Below, in pieces: positions 17,333-25,524 of a stretch of 51,177 nt of DNA. Where the stretch lies: positions 1-51,177 of the forward strand of contig JAEINQ010000049.1 of the NCBI GenBank assembly GCA_016342285.1. The letters run 5' to 3'. The stretch is from Desulfobacterales bacterium. Lineage in GTDB: Bacteria > Desulfobacterota > Desulfobacteria > Desulfobacterales > JAEINQ01. The translations under genes were made by a program, and so were the position numbers. Positions within the stretch are counted from its first letter, which is position 1; each line of letters opens with the position of its first letter. The notes beneath the pieces were generated by a model. That model worked only from the letters and a program-made list of their open reading frames with translations. It made no database searches and was not told where the DNA came from.

Positions 17333-17512
17333 TACTGGATGCTGGATACTGGATACTGGATACTTGATACTGGATACTGGATACTTGATACTGGATACTT
17401 GATACTTGATTATTCAGAAACCAGCATTCAGAAACCAGCATCCAGAAACCAGCATTCAGAAACCAGCATCCAGTAACCAGAATCCAGAAACCAGCATCCA
17501 GTAACCAGTATC
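17331..17512. repeat. Palindromic heptamer array between fliM and fliN
   Basis: The whole gap is built of exact 7-base units: 12 units of the GATACTG type (17331-17414), then 14 units of the inverse type CAG-N-A-(T/A)-C (17415-17512), with no leftover bases. The two halves are reverse complements in consensus, so the transcript could fold into a very long imperfect hairpin. The unit is the same as in the array at 1-196. It lies inside an otherwise coupled operon and pushes fliN about 200 bases from fliM. Confidence 0.95.
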
Positions 17513-17530
17513 TTGTTTGTAAAGGAACCC

Positions 17531-17899
17531 ATGATGGAAGCCAATAACCCACCCGACACCACCGCTCAAAACGATGCCGGCGACGAGGCCCGTTACGAAT
17601 TTTCAGATCTCAACCGCGGCAAGGGGCAGCAGGACCTGCACGGAAACCTGGACTTTATTCTGGACGTTCCCCTGGAAATCACCATTGAATTGGGACGAAC
17701 TTCCATGCCGATCAACGAGCTGCTAAAGTTGGGGCAAGGATCGGTGATCGAACTGGCCAAACTGGCCGGCGAAACCCTCGAAGTGCTGGCCAACAGCCGG
17801 CTCATTGCCCGGGGAGAGGTGGTCGCCATCAACGAAAAATACGGGGTGCGGTTGACCGAAATCATCAGCCCCATCGAACGGATTGAAAGGCTTCGATAA
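17531..17899 (+). CDS. fliN: Flagellar motor switch protein FliN
   Basis: A 122-residue C-ring protein with a SpoA (FliMN_C) domain: FILDVPLEITIELGRTSMPI, then LLKLGQGSVIEL and the VAINEKYGVRLTEI end. ATG 17531 follows AAAGGAACCC. A second ATG is adjacent at 17534. The first about 40 residues are an acidic, poorly conserved lead-in. FliN forms the bottom of the C ring and an export docking site. Confidence 0.96.
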   Translation: MMEANNPPDTTAQNDAGDEARYEFSDLNRGKGQQDLHGNLDFILDVPLEITIELGRTSMPINELLKLGQGSVIELAKLAGETLEVLANSRLIARGEVVAINEKYGVRLTEIISPIERIERLR

Positions 17900-17900
17900 C

Positions 17901-18266
17901 ATGTCTGCCGATATTACAGCCACTGCCCTGACCCTGCTGGCCGCATTGGCGGTGTTGCTCGGGGGCCTTTGGGCGGTGCTCTACGGGGTAAGGCGCCTGA
18001 CGGCCCGGGGAGGCCCTTCAGCCCAGGGGCGGACCCTGCGGGTTCTGGGTTCTACCTATGTGGGCGTCAAAAAGACCGTTATTTTGGTGGAGGTGCCCGG
18101 CGCTGTTCTGGTGCTGGGGGTGACACCCGAGCGGATCAGCCTGCTGAGATCCATCGAGGATAAGGCCCTGTGCGAAAAAATCACCGGTACCGATGCCGCC
18201 GGGCCGCCGGCGATTTTCGCCAGCCAATTGCAGAAGCTGATGCGGCGGCACAAGGATGGGGATTGA
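17901..18266 (+). CDS. fliO: Flagellar biosynthesis protein FliO
   Basis: A 121-residue membrane protein with one N-terminal helix (about 6-29) and a short cytoplasmic domain (GSTYVGVKKTVILVEVPGAV, then LVLGVTPERISLL) typical of FliO/FliZ, the chaperone for FliP ring assembly. It starts two bases after the fliN stop. Small, poorly conserved FliO proteins are often missed; position and motif together support it. Confidence 0.9.
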   Translation: MSADITATALTLLAALAVLLGGLWAVLYGVRRLTARGGPSAQGRTLRVLGSTYVGVKKTVILVEVPGAVLVLGVTPERISLLRSIEDKALCEKITGTDAAGPPAIFASQLQKLMRRHKDGD

Positions 18267-18585
18267 ACGCAACAGGGCAACCCCCAAGGGGTTGCCCCTA
18301 CACCCTTTTGACCATCACTTGCATTCGACCATTCATTTCACCCCGTACCGGCCCGTCATTATTCCCACCGTTACTGTCAATGCCTTGGCATTTTTTCCAA
18401 CGACGCGAATTATTGAACTCGCCCTGCCGACGACCACTTGTTGAATACAGATATAACCAACTGAAATAAAACGTTATGCTTAAGCGTTCGATTTTTCTTG
18501 GTCCATCTGCCTTGGACAATGGTCCGGTTGGCACGTCGCTTGCGAGAAACAAGAGACGAGTTCCCATACTTTAAGGAAAGAAAGC
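18267..18585 (+). other. Intergenic region fliO-fliP with strong hairpin
   Basis: A perfect 10-bp hairpin, GGGCAACCCC-CAA-GGGGTTGCCC, lies at 18275-18297, nine bases past the fliO stop. The only T-rich run follows at some distance (CCTTTT at 18302-18307), so it may be a weak terminator or a dispersed hairpin. The rest of the gap is AT-richer non-coding DNA leading to the sigma-54 promoter at 18529. I see no gene. Confidence 0.65.
18529..18544 (+). promoter_or_regulatory. Sigma-54 promoter of fliPQR-flh operon
   Basis: TGGCACGTCGCTTGCG is an almost exact -24/-12 consensus, with GG and GC ten bases apart. Transcription is predicted near 18555, about 30 bases before fliP. Confidence 0.88.
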
Positions 18586-19356
18586 ATGACCATGCGAAGT
18601 GCAAAGACCGCGGGTATTCTTCTCGGCCTCTGGCTGCTCATCGGTTGGGCCTCACCCGCCGTAGCCGAGACCCAGAGCGTGACCACGCCGTTTTTCAGCA
18701 TCGGCCTGGACACGGCAAAGACCCCGGGGCAGACCGCCGTGGTGCTGGAAATATTTCTGCTGATGACGGTTCTCTCCCTGGCGCCGGCCATCCTGATCAT
18801 GCTGACCGCCTTTACCCGTATCGTCATGGTGCTTTCCCTGCTTCGCCAGGCCATGGGAACCAACCAGATGCCGCCCAACCAGGTCATCATCGGGTTGTCG
18901 TTGTTCTTGACCTTTTTCGTGATGACTCCGGTCTGGAACAGCGTCCAGCAGGAGGCCCTTCAGCCCTATATGGACAAACAGATCAACGCCCAGCAGGCCT
19001 TTGAAAAAGCGCTGGTGCCGCTCCGGGCCTTCATGTTCAGACAGACCAAGGAAAAGGACCTGGCCCTTTTTGTTGGGATCGCAAAAATGAAGCGGCCGCA
19101 GACCATCGACGACATTCCCACCACCGTGCTGGTGCCGTCCTTTATCATTAGCGAGGTCAAGGCGGCCTTTGAGATCGGCCTGCTGCTCTACGTTCCGTTT
19201 CTGGTGGTGGACATGGTGGTGGCCAGCGTGCTGCTTTCCATGGGCATGATGATGCTGCCGCCCATCATGGTGAGCCTGCCTTTCAAACTCATGCTCTTCG
19301 TTCTGGCTGACGGCTGGCACCTTATCGTGGGGTCGCTGGTCAAAAGTTTTGCCTAA
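18586..19356 (+). CDS. fliP: Flagellar export gate protein FliP
   Basis: A 256-residue protein with a cleavable signal peptide (cut near AVAETQS, about residue 27) followed by the FliP membrane segments. Conserved stretches include ILIMLTAFTRIVMVLSLLRQ and LVPSFIISEVKAAFEIGLL, plus the final VSLPFKLMLFVLADGW. Five FliP subunits form the core of the export pore with FliQ and FliR, which follow. It is the first gene after the sigma-54 promoter. Confidence 0.97.
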   Translation: MTMRSAKTAGILLGLWLLIGWASPAVAETQSVTTPFFSIGLDTAKTPGQTAVVLEIFLLMTVLSLAPAILIMLTAFTRIVMVLSLLRQAMGTNQMPPNQVIIGLSLFLTFFVMTPVWNSVQQEALQPYMDKQINAQQAFEKALVPLRAFMFRQTKEKDLALFVGIAKMKRPQTIDDIPTTVLVPSFIISEVKAAFEIGLLLYVPFLVVDMVVASVLLSMGMMMLPPIMVSLPFKLMLFVLADGWHLIVGSLVKSFA

Positions 19357-19386
19357 CCCCAAACCCCTGAAAGCAGGAAAGACGAC

Positions 19387-19659
19387 ATGACCGCGGAATT
19401 TGTGACCGGCGTTTTTCTCCATGCCATCAAGACAGCGGTGCTGCTGGCCGCGCCCATGCTGCTCAGCGGCCTGGCCGTGGGTATTCTCATCAGCCTGTTT
19501 CAGGCCGCCACCCAGATCAACGAGATGACCATGACCTTCATTCCCAAGATGCTGGTGGTGGCCCTGGCGCTGCTTTTGTTTTTTCCCTGGATGATTCAGA
19601 CCATGATCGATTTCATGACCATGCTCTATTCGAGCATTCCGGCCCTGGTGCGGGGATGA
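19387..19659 (+). CDS. fliQ: Flagellar export gate protein FliQ
   Basis: A 90-residue, two-helix membrane protein with the FliQ signature (AVGILISLFQAATQINEMTM). It has normal length and sits between fliP and fliR. AGCAGGAAAGACGAC precedes its ATG. Confidence 0.96.
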   Translation: MTAEFVTGVFLHAIKTAVLLAAPMLLSGLAVGILISLFQAATQINEMTMTFIPKMLVVALALLLFFPWMIQTMIDFMTMLYSSIPALVRG

Positions 19660-19720
19660 ATCGGGTAGAAGGTGAAAGACTGAAGGCTGAAGATAAAAGG
19701 GTAAAGTAAAAATGATGGGT

Positions 19721-19808
19721 AAATTGACGAATTGTCGAATTCTGGAATTGTCGAATTTTCTCCTCCAATCCGCCAATCCGTCAATCCGTCAATTCGCAAA
19801 TTCGAAAA
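19721..19808. repeat. Octamer inverted array between fliQ and fliR
   Basis: The left half (about 19721-19759) repeats GAATTGTC-like octamers; the right half (about 19762-19808) repeats the inverse type, CAATCCGT/CAATTCGC. This gives an imperfect palindromic array of short units. It mirrors the fliM-fliN heptamer array in organisation but uses a different unit length and sequence. Low-complexity purine-rich sequence precedes it (19672-19715). Confidence 0.7.
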
Positions 19809-19821
19809 TGCGGAGCCATCC

Positions 19822-20601
19822 ATGACCACCCTGACCATCAGCCTTGCGCAGCTTCAGCTTTTCCTCTTTGTTTTCGTGCGCGTGGCGGCCATTCTCATGA
19901 CCCTGCCGGTCTTTTCCGGAAACGCCGTGCCGACCCAGTTCAAGATCGGTATGGCCATGGCGGTTTCAATGGTCTTGTTCCCCCTGCTACCGCCCATGGC
20001 CGCGCCGGCCGCAGCCGGCCCCGTGGCGCTCGCCCTGGGCCTGTTTCGTGAAGTTGCCCTGGGCGCAGCCATTGGCCTGGCGGTCAAGATATTTTTTGCC
20101 GGCGTACAATTGGCCGGACAGACGGTCGGTTACCAGATGGGCATGGCCATCGCCAATGTCATGGACCCGGCCACCAGCGTCCAGGTGCCGATCCTGGCCC
20201 AGTTCAACAACCTTATCGCCGTCCTGATTTTTCTCATCATCAATGCCCACCACTGGTTCATCCGTGCCCTGGCGGAGAGTTTTGGGCGGATCCCGCTGGC
20301 CGGGTTCAATATGGGTCCGGCCTTTTTCGACCACCTGATCCGGCTCTCCTCCGAGATGTTCGTGGTGGCGGTGAAGGTCGGCGCCCCGGTCATCGTGGCC
20401 CTGCTGCTGACCAGCGTGGCGCTTGGGCTGGTGGCCCGGACCGTTCCCCAGATGAACATCTTTATGGTGGCCATGCCGCTGAAAATCATCATCGGCCTGG
20501 TTTTCATGGGCATTTGTCTGCCCCACATGGTCTCTTTTCTGCGCCAGCTATTTCATCATCTATACAACAGCGTGTTGGCCATCATGACGCTGGCGGCCTG
20601 A
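19822..20601 (+). CDS. fliR: Flagellar export gate protein FliR
   Basis: A 259-residue polytopic membrane protein. Conserved FliR features include FVRVAAILMTLPVFSGNAVP near the start, the helix around QLAGQTVGYQMGMAIANVMD, and FMVAMPLKIIIGLVFMG near the end. ATG 19822 is chosen; the frame is open upstream to 19732 only through the repeat array. It completes the FliPQR pore, and flhB begins 13 bases later. Confidence 0.96.
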   Translation: MTTLTISLAQLQLFLFVFVRVAAILMTLPVFSGNAVPTQFKIGMAMAVSMVLFPLLPPMAAPAAAGPVALALGLFREVALGAAIGLAVKIFFAGVQLAGQTVGYQMGMAIANVMDPATSVQVPILAQFNNLIAVLIFLIINAHHWFIRALAESFGRIPLAGFNMGPAFFDHLIRLSSEMFVVAVKVGAPVIVALLLTSVALGLVARTVPQMNIFMVAMPLKIIIGLVFMGICLPHMVSFLRQLFHHLYNSVLAIMTLAA

Positions 20602-20614
20602 GGGAGGCGAAACA

Positions 20615-21688
20615 ATGGGCAAAGACAACGACCAGGAAAAGACCGAACCCGCAACATCGAAAAAACGCGAGGAGGCACGCAACAAGGGGCAGGTCGCCGT
20701 GAGCCGGGAGATCCCGTCGGTGATGATCCTGCTCAGCGCCCTGGGGGTGTTTCTCTTTGGTGGCGGCTGGATTTTTTCCCAGATGTCGGGGTTTATGGCC
20801 GGATATTTCGGAGGGCTCCATACCCTTCATATTGATGACCTACAAACGGCTCGATCCCTGCTGGCCTCTATTTTCGGCCGGGTCGGCATTATTCTCGCTC
20901 CGGTGATGCTGGCCGTACTCATCGCCGGTGTGGCCGGCAACGTCATTCAGGTGGGATGGCTCTTTTCCACCGAAACCCTTCAGCCCAAGCTGGAAAAACT
21001 CAATCCCCTTACCGGCATCAAACGGATGCTCTCCCTGAAGACATTCATGGAGACCGTCAAATCGGCGGCCAAGGTGGTGTTGGTCGGTTCCCTGGCCTAT
21101 GTGGTGGTCAACAGCCGACTCGACGATATTCCCGGACTGATGCAATCCGACGTGGCCGAGATCGTCTCCTTTGTCGGACAGGTCAGCCTGCGCATCGCCT
21201 TTTATATCTGCCTGGCCCTGATTGTCCTGGCCGTGGCCGACTACACGTTTCAGCACTGGCAGCACGAAAAAGAGTTGCGCATGACCAAGCAAGAGATCAA
21301 GGACGAAGCCCGTCAGACCATGGGCGATCCCAAGGTCAAAGCCAAGATCAAACGGCTTCAGCGGGAAATGTCCATGCAACGTATGATGCAGGCCGTGCCC
21401 AAGGCTGACGTGGTCATCACCAACCCGACCCGGCTGGCCGTTGCCGTGCGTTTCGACCCTGACACCATGGATGCACCCATGGTCCTGGCCAAGGGAGCGG
21501 GACACATGGCACGGCGCATCCGCGAGGCAGCGGCCGAGCATCAAATCCCCATGGTGGAGCAGAAACCGTTGGCCCGGGCCCTGTTCAAGTCCGTAGAAAT
21601 CGGCCAGTTTATCCCCGTGGACCTCTATCGTGCCCTGGCCGAAGTTCTGGCCTACGTCTACAGCCTGCGGGGCAAGCGTCAGGCTTAA
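20615..21688 (+). CDS. flhB: Flagellar export switch protein FlhB
   Basis: A 357-residue protein with a basic N-terminus (KTEPATSKKREEARNKGQV), four membrane helices and a cytoplasmic specificity-switch domain. The normally invariant autocleavage motif NPTH reads NPTR here (N270 to R273). The asparagine and proline of the cleaved bond are kept. Other conserved parts of the domain are present (MVEQKPLARALF, then IGQFIPVDLYRALAEVLAYVY). FlhB cooperates with FliK to switch from hook to filament export. The gene is followed by a 250-base gap. Confidence 0.96.
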   Translation: MGKDNDQEKTEPATSKKREEARNKGQVAVSREIPSVMILLSALGVFLFGGGWIFSQMSGFMAGYFGGLHTLHIDDLQTARSLLASIFGRVGIILAPVMLAVLIAGVAGNVIQVGWLFSTETLQPKLEKLNPLTGIKRMLSLKTFMETVKSAAKVVLVGSLAYVVVNSRLDDIPGLMQSDVAEIVSFVGQVSLRIAFYICLALIVLAVADYTFQHWQHEKELRMTKQEIKDEARQTMGDPKVKAKIKRLQREMSMQRMMQAVPKADVVITNPTRLAVAVRFDPDTMDAPMVLAKGAGHMARRIREAAAEHQIPMVEQKPLARALFKSVEIGQFIPVDLYRALAEVLAYVYSLRGKRQA

Positions 21689-21938
21689 CCCCCCCACGGT
21701 GCCGGTTCCATGACGGCCCGGCCTGTCCGATTTTCCCGTTGACCGGCTTCGGCCCCTGTACGATTTTTTTTTGAGGTGCCCGCCGCCCTTTGAACGCATC
21801 GGATTCACAAGTGATTTTCCATGGGAGGCCCGGGGTGGCCGTCGGTCTATGACGAAAGGGACGGGGAAGGGCGACAGCGGCATGAAAAATGCAATAGTCT
21901 CTGGCGAAAATAGTCATCTTCTTGCGAAAGGCGCTTTG

Positions 21939-24041
21939 ATGGAAATAGCCAAAAAGGGTCAAATGCCGGGCGCAATTCCCGACATCGCCAAAAAAACCGA
22001 TTTCATCATGCCCATGGGGGTGGTGGGGATTCTCATGATCATGATCATGCCCCTGCCCACCTTTTTGCTGGACATGCTCCTGGCCCTGAACATCACCATC
22101 GCCCTGGTCATCCTGCTGGTGGGGATGTACATCCTGAGGCCCCTGGAGCTGTCCGCCTTTCCGTCCATCCTGCTCATTACCACATTGTTCCGTCTCTCCC
22201 TGAACATCGCCTCGACCCGAATGATTCTGCTTCACGGCAACGAAGGGACCGCTGCTGCCGGCAAGGTGATTCAGTCCTTTGGCGGGTTCGTTGTGGGCGG
22301 CAACTTTGTGGTGGGAATCATCGTCTTTTTGATCCTGGTGCTGATCAATTTCATGGTCATCGTCAAGGGGGCCGGACGTATCGCGGAAGTCGCCGCGCGT
22401 TTTACCCTGGACGCCATGCCCGGCAAACAGATGAGCATCGATGCGGACTTAAACGCAGGCATCATTGAAGAGAATGAGGCCAAGGCCCGGCGCATCGAGA
22501 TCACCCGCGAGTCGGAGTATTACGGGGCCATGGACGGGGCCAATAAATTCGTCAAAGGCGATGCCGTGGCCGGCCTCGTGATCACCGCCATCAACATCAT
22601 CGGGGGGCTGATCATCGGTGTGTTTCAGAATGACATGTCTTTTTCCGCCGCCGCCCAGACCTACACCCTGCTCACCGTGGGCGATGGCCTGGTGAGCCAG
22701 ATTCCGGCCCTGATTATTTCCACAGCGGCCGGCATCATTGTCACCCGGGCCGGTTCCGAGGCGAATCTCGGCCAGGAGATCTCCGCCCAGCTCCTTTTCC
22801 AGCCTCGGGCCGTGGGGATCGCCTCGGTGGTTCTCTTCGGTTTCGGCCTGGTCCCCGGCATGCCGACCGTTCCCTTCCTGGTCCTGTCCGGACTTGCCGG
22901 AACCCTGGCGTATTACTTTCGTCGCGTCGGTTCCGCGACCGATGAGGTTGTCGATGCCGGGAGCGTCGATGCGGAATCCGCCGGACTGCCCGACACTTTC
23001 CGGCCCCTGCCGCCCGTGGACCTGCTTTCCCTTGAGGTGGGCTATGGCCTGATTCCATTGGTGGATGTGGAACAAAACGGTGAACTGCTGGACCGGATCA
23101 AGGCCATTCGGCGCCAGGTGGCCGAAGACGTGGGCATTTTGGTCCCTTCCATCCATATTCAGGACAACATGCAGCTGCGCCCGGGTGAGTACGTCATTCA
23201 CCTCAAGGGCAACCATGTGGCCCGGGGTGAACTGATGACCAATTACTACCTGGCCATGAACCCGGGTGCCGGCGAAGCGCGGATCGAAGGCGTGCCAACC
23301 AAGGAACCGACCTACGGACTGCCGGCCGTCTGGATCAAGCCTGAGACCCGGGAAAAAGCCATGGCCGAAGGGTACACGGTGGTGGACCTGACCACGGTGG
23401 TGACCACCCATCTCTCCGATGTGATTCGTCGCCATGCCCACGAACTGCTCGGTCGCCAGGAAGTCCAGCAACTTCTGGACAACCTCAAGGAGACCCATCC
23501 CAAGGTGGTGGAAGAACTGGTGCCCAATCTGCTTCCCCTGGGTAGCGTGGTCAAGGTGCTTCAAAACCTGTTGCGGGAACAGGTACCGATTCGGGACCTG
23601 CTGGCCATTCTCGAGACCCTGGCCGACTGGGCGCCGACCACCAAGGACCTGGATCTGCTGAGTGAATATGCCCGTCAGGCCCTGGCCCGGACCATATCCG
23701 GTATGTACCAGGGCCCCGACGGCAGCCTGCCGGTGCTGGTCCTGGACCATAGCGTGGAACAGATTTTGTCCGAGGCCATGCAGCAGACGCCCCGCGGCCA
23801 TTTTCTGGCCATGGAGCCGGGGCAGGCCCAGCAAATCGTCAACGCCCTGACCGGCCAGCTTGATGCCGTGGCTACCGCCGGTGTCCAGCCCGTGGTGTTG
23901 TGTTCGGCCCCGGTTCGCATGCCGTTTAAAAAGCTGGCGGATCGGGCCGTGCCCCATCTGGCCGTGCTCTCATATGACGAGGTGGCCAGCGCAACCGATA
24001 TTCAATCTCTTGGGACCGTGAGAATATCCGATGCAAATTAA
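21939..24041 (+). CDS. flhA: Flagellar export protein FlhA
   Basis: A 700-residue protein with eight predicted membrane helices in the first half and a large cytoplasmic substrate-docking domain. The conserved FlhA/InvA loop is present (GKQMSIDADLNAGIIEENEA, then ARRIEITRESEYYGAMDGA). The start is uncertain. ATG 21939 has AAAGG seven bases upstream and gives a family-typical length. ATG 21963 also has a good site, and an open frame runs back to 21771, making the 21689-21938 gap possibly partly coding. It overlaps flhF by 11 bases. Confidence 0.95.
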   Translation: MEIAKKGQMPGAIPDIAKKTDFIMPMGVVGILMIMIMPLPTFLLDMLLALNITIALVILLVGMYILRPLELSAFPSILLITTLFRLSLNIASTRMILLHGNEGTAAAGKVIQSFGGFVVGGNFVVGIIVFLILVLINFMVIVKGAGRIAEVAARFTLDAMPGKQMSIDADLNAGIIEENEAKARRIEITRESEYYGAMDGANKFVKGDAVAGLVITAINIIGGLIIGVFQNDMSFSAAAQTYTLLTVGDGLVSQIPALIISTAAGIIVTRAGSEANLGQEISAQLLFQPRAVGIASVVLFGFGLVPGMPTVPFLVLSGLAGTLAYYFRRVGSATDEVVDAGSVDAESAGLPDTFRPLPPVDLLSLEVGYGLIPLVDVEQNGELLDRIKAIRRQVAEDVGILVPSIHIQDNMQLRPGEYVIHLKGNHVARGELMTNYYLAMNPGAGEARIEGVPTKEPTYGLPAVWIKPETREKAMAEGYTVVDLTTVVTTHLSDVIRRHAHELLGRQEVQQLLDNLKETHPKVVEELVPNLLPLGSVVKVLQNLLREQVPIRDLLAILETLADWAPTTKDLDLLSEYARQALARTISGMYQGPDGSLPVLVLDHSVEQILSEAMQQTPRGHFLAMEPGQAQQIVNALTGQLDAVATAGVQPVVLCSAPVRMPFKKLADRAVPHLAVLSYDEVASATDIQSLGTVRISDAN

Positions 24042-25497
24042 ACAATTCAAAGCGCAGGACATGACAGCGGCCCTGGCGAAGATCAAAAAGGAGTTCGGCC
24101 CTGATGCCGTGATCCTTTCTGCCCGGGACATTCGGCAACGAAAAGGCCTGTTGGGGATGCCCCGCATCAGTGGGGTGGAGGTGACGGCCGCCATCGATTT
24201 GGCGCGTCCGCGGGTTCAGGGCGATGTCCAGCCCGCCATGGTTCCCAGGGGCACCGTTGAAGATGTGGTCCGGATTAACTCGAAAAAGGGGTTCATGCGG
24301 TCCCTGCAAAGCGGCATGACTGTTTTTCAAAAAAGAGGAGAGGCCATGACACGCAAACAACCGTCCGATCCGGTCCGCGCCTCAGCCGAAGGCGAGCGTC
24401 TGACCGGACGGCTGACCGCCCAAGGGGTGAGGCCGGATGTGGCATCGAAGCTGGGCGATCAAAGGCGGATGCTTTCATCGGCCGGAACCGTTGGCGACCG
24501 GGTGATGGGACGTGAGGGGCTTGCCGGTGTCCTCGCAGCCCTTGGCCTGGCCGTTGAAACGGCGAATTCGGTCGAAGGGGATCGGGTTACGGTTCTGGCC
24601 GGACCGACCGGTACCGGTAAGACCACGGTGCTGGCCAAACTGGCAGCCACACGGAGAGCCGCCGGCCTCCGGGTGGGCCTGATCACCCTGGACCAGCAGC
24701 GCATTGGCGCGGTGGCCCAGTTGCGGGTCTACGCCGATATTCTGGGCCTGTCCCTGGAGATGGCCGCCGATGCCGCCGAACTGACCGCTGCCCTGGCACG
24801 GCTGGCCGATTGCGATTCGATTCTCATCGACACCCCGGGACTCAGTCCGAAAAGCGCTTTTCAGATCCATGCGCTCAAGTCGACCCTGGCCGTGGCCGAG
24901 CCGGCACGGACCCTGTTGGTGCTCAGTGCCACCACCAAGGACGAGGACCTCGACCAGGCCCTGGAGCGCTACCGGATTTTAGGCGTCGATGCCCTGGTCT
25001 TCACCCGGCTCGACGAGAGTCTTCGATTTGGAAATCTGATCAATGCGGCCGTGGCGGCGGATCTGCCCGTGGCCTACCTTTGCAGCGGCGTTCAGGTTCC
25101 CGATGATCTGGAGACCGCCACCGCCGGACGGCTCGCTGACCTGCTGTTGAGTCCCGACACCAGTAAACCGGTACGCATCAGCCGCAGCCCGGCGCGGCCC
25201 CGGTCAAAGGACGCGCAACGGCCGGTGGCCGTGGCCGCGGAGCGTGAACCGGTGCCATCGGTTTGCCCCCAGGAGGCAGCGCGGTTCGTGGCCAATTGCA
25301 ATTCGAACATCTTCCATCGGCCCGACTGCAAATGGACCCGAATTATTAAACAGGACAATATGGTGGTTTTCAGGAGCGTTGAAGAGGCCAGGGCGCAAAA
25401 GTTCAGCCCCTGTCGTTACTGTACGCCGGTGACCGTCGAGGCGTTTCGGCCGATTCGGCAAACCATGGAGAAGCAAATCGCCGGCGGCAATGGATAG
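24031..25497 (+). CDS. flhF: Flagellar SRP-like GTPase FlhF with C-terminal Ada-like Cys module
   Basis: A 488-residue protein. The FlhF N-terminal segment is followed by an SRP-type NG domain: P-loop GPTGTGKTT (191-199), then DQQRIGAVAQLR in place of the usual D-T-Y-R-I-G-A, DTPGLS in place of DTAGR, and TRLDES for TKLDE. FlhF places polar flagella. After the G domain, residues about 420-470 form an extra module with H429, C433, C461 and C464 (IFHRPDCKW ... FSPCRYC). This closely resembles the Ada-type zinc-binding module, an addition unusual for FlhF. The neighbours flhA and flhG are standard. Confidence 0.94.
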   Translation: MQIKQFKAQDMTAALAKIKKEFGPDAVILSARDIRQRKGLLGMPRISGVEVTAAIDLARPRVQGDVQPAMVPRGTVEDVVRINSKKGFMRSLQSGMTVFQKRGEAMTRKQPSDPVRASAEGERLTGRLTAQGVRPDVASKLGDQRRMLSSAGTVGDRVMGREGLAGVLAALGLAVETANSVEGDRVTVLAGPTGTGKTTVLAKLAATRRAAGLRVGLITLDQQRIGAVAQLRVYADILGLSLEMAADAAELTAALARLADCDSILIDTPGLSPKSAFQIHALKSTLAVAEPARTLLVLSATTKDEDLDQALERYRILGVDALVFTRLDESLRFGNLINAAVAADLPVAYLCSGVQVPDDLETATAGRLADLLLSPDTSKPVRISRSPARPRSKDAQRPVAVAAEREPVPSVCPQEAARFVANCNSNIFHRPDCKWTRIIKQDNMVVFRSVEEARAQKFSPCRYCTPVTVEAFRPIRQTMEKQIAGGNG

Positions 25498-25524
25498 CCG
25501 GTCCTCACAGGAGCTGTAGCACCC

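Noticed and set aside
17325..17552. Minus-strand frame of Trp/Leu-rich repeats between fliM and fliN
   Set aside because: It is a translation of the heptamer array; a 7-base period gives a repetitive peptide without selection for coding.
22449..23957. 502-residue open frame on the minus strand opposite flhA
   Set aside because: It is a shadow of the flhA reading frame: no ribosome site, composition rich in His/Gly/Gln as expected for antisense frames in GC-rich DNA, and full overlap with a certain gene.
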